64,000 nt of DNA, from contig OZ241749.1 in NCBI GenBank assembly GCA_965200945.1, positions 2,170,001 to 2,234,000 of the forward strand, read 5' to 3'. This DNA comes from JADCRZ01 sp965200945. GTDB taxonomy: Bacteria; Bacteroidota; Bacteroidia; Chitinophagales; Chitinophagaceae. The position numbers and the translations under genes were made by a program. The notes beneath the pieces are model-generated. The model searched no databases and was not told where the DNA came from. It saw nothing but the letters and a program-made list of their open reading frames with translations. This document shows, in pieces, positions 62,925 through 64,000 of the stretch; the first letter of the stretch is position 1; each line of letters begins with the position of its first letter.

Positions 62925-63085
62925 CAGACCCTCCTCCACAACTGGTTCTACTGGTCTTTTTACAAAGGCGCCTGATTACACGGAAGTCAATATTTACAAG
63001 GCTTTCGCTGCAGTCCGGCGCTTTTCCTTTATTTTTATAGACCGACCGGAGCACCGGTCTTTCTCAACGCACTGAATATTATTTA

Positions 63086-64000
63086 TGAGCTTTTCAACGA
63101 AAACGACTTCGCATTTTGATTTTCAGGCTGCCGCCGACCGCCTTAAAAAGGTCGTTATAAAAACCCCGCTGATCTTTAACATGGCCCTTTCGCGCCGTTA
63201 CCAGTGCAACGTATTCCTCAAGCGGGAAGACCTGCAGTTGGTCCGCTCCTACAAGATCCGTGGGGCCTACAATATGATGAGCAATCTTTCGGCCTCCCAG
63301 CTCGGCAAAGGAGTGGTGTGCGCCAGTGCCGGCAACCACGCGCAGGGCTTTGCGTACAGCTGCAAAAAGCTGGGCGTGAAAGGCCATGTGTTCATGCCCA
63401 TCATTACGCCGAAACAAAAGATCAACCAGACAAAAATGTTCGGGGAAGACTGGATCCAGATCAACCTCGTGGGCGATACTTTCGACGACTGCTTGGTGGC
63501 TGCACGGGAGTTTACCCTTGCAAACGGAATGGTGTTCATTCCCCCGTTCGAGGATGAAAAGATCATCGAAGGCCAGGGTACCGTCGGACTGGAAATACTG
63601 GCCGACGAGCCGCAGGTTGATTACCTGTTTATTCCGATCGGGGGCGGCGGGCTGGCATCAGGAACCGGCAGCTATTTTAAAACGTTCTCTCCCAATACCA
63701 AACTGATCGGTCTTGAACCGGAGGGCGCACCCGCCATGTATGAATCGCTCAAAGCGGGGAAACCCATCACCCTGGATCACATCGACCGTTTTGTTGACGG
63801 CGCAGCGGTCAAGCGGGTCGGGGATCTTACCTTTTCCATCTGCCGTGAAGTGCTCGATGACGTGCGGCTGGTGCCGGAAGGAAAAATATGCACCACCATA
63901 CTGCAGCTCTACAACCAGGATGCCATCGTGGTGGAGCCTGCCGGAGCCATGAGCATCGCCGCACTGGATGATTTTGCCGCTGAGATAAAAGACAAGAATG
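63086..64000 (+). CDS. ilvA: Threonine ammonia-lyase (partial, runs off the window)
   Basis: 305 residues are present from ATG 63086; about 100 more are expected. The PLP lysine is Lys57 in VRSYKIRGAYN; CASAGNHAQGFAYSC and IPIGGGGLASG are the substrate and phosphate loops. IlvA makes 2-ketobutyrate from threonine for isoleucine synthesis, completing the branched-chain pathway with the genes upstream. Whether a C-terminal ACT regulatory domain exists cannot be seen. A short AGACCG/CGGTCT hairpin lies about 30 bp before the start. Confidence 0.93.

Noticed and set aside
63048..63075. AGACCG/CGGTCT hairpin before ilvA as an attenuator
   Set aside because: The stem is only 6 bp, the T-run is short, and no leader peptide with Ile, Val, Leu or Thr codons precedes it.

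Overview
The window reads as chromosomal DNA of a Bacteroidota bacterium, most likely of the Chitinophagales (Chitinophaga-like). The signs are: type IX secretion (a LamG protein with a C-terminal sorting domain, a T9SS plug/DUF5103 protein), a TonB-dependent receptor with a carboxypeptidase-regulatory-like N-terminus, DUF4349 and DUF2807 families, a GH127 enzyme, and promoters of the TTTG-N19/20-TAnnTTTG type without Shine-Dalgarno sequences. GC content is moderately high. No tRNA, rRNA, CRISPR, insertion sequence or prophage was seen.

Layout. 0-8.3 kb: secreted and envelope genes (T9SS LamG protein, a DUF2807 relic, an NTF2-like lipoprotein, GH127, a DUF4349 lipoprotein, a VOC protein). 8.3-9.4 kb: a gene-free stretch full of inverted and dispersed repeats. 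9.4-15.5 kb: TonB receptor, an orphan T9SS-tail miniprotein, pdxJ, a TlpA-like thioredoxin and an unknown protein. 15.5-31.8 kb, mostly minus strand: the complete histidine and tryptophan pathways. hisGDCB lies upstream; trpEGDCFBA is followed directly by hisHAFIE; two plus-strand genes sit between hisB and trpE. Both transcription units begin with a short leader peptide rich in the regulated amino acid (WWW...W for trp, HHH.H for his) followed by an intrinsic terminator, which is the layout of ribosome-mediated attenuation. 31.9-45 kb: S9 peptidase, small exported protein, transaldolase, SRP RNA, T9SS plug, FtsX-like permease, alpha-hydroxy-acid oxidase, RNase Z, isoaspartyl peptidase, heptose kinase, amino acid permease, OmpH-like protein. 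45.4-49.7 kb: rpoC alone, not preceded by rpoB. 50-51.5 kb: an unknown helical protein. 51.7-64 kb, plus strand: branched-chain amino acid cluster leuACDB-ilvEDBNC, a small lipoprotein, and ilvA cut by the window end.

The most informative signals are regulatory: paired trp and his attenuators whose leader peptides start only 7-9 nt after the promoter -7 box, a his operon split by a trp operon, a structured segment ahead of leuA, and a 93-bp intergenic repeat whose two clear copies (40 kb apart) keep an inverted repeat with compensatory changes.
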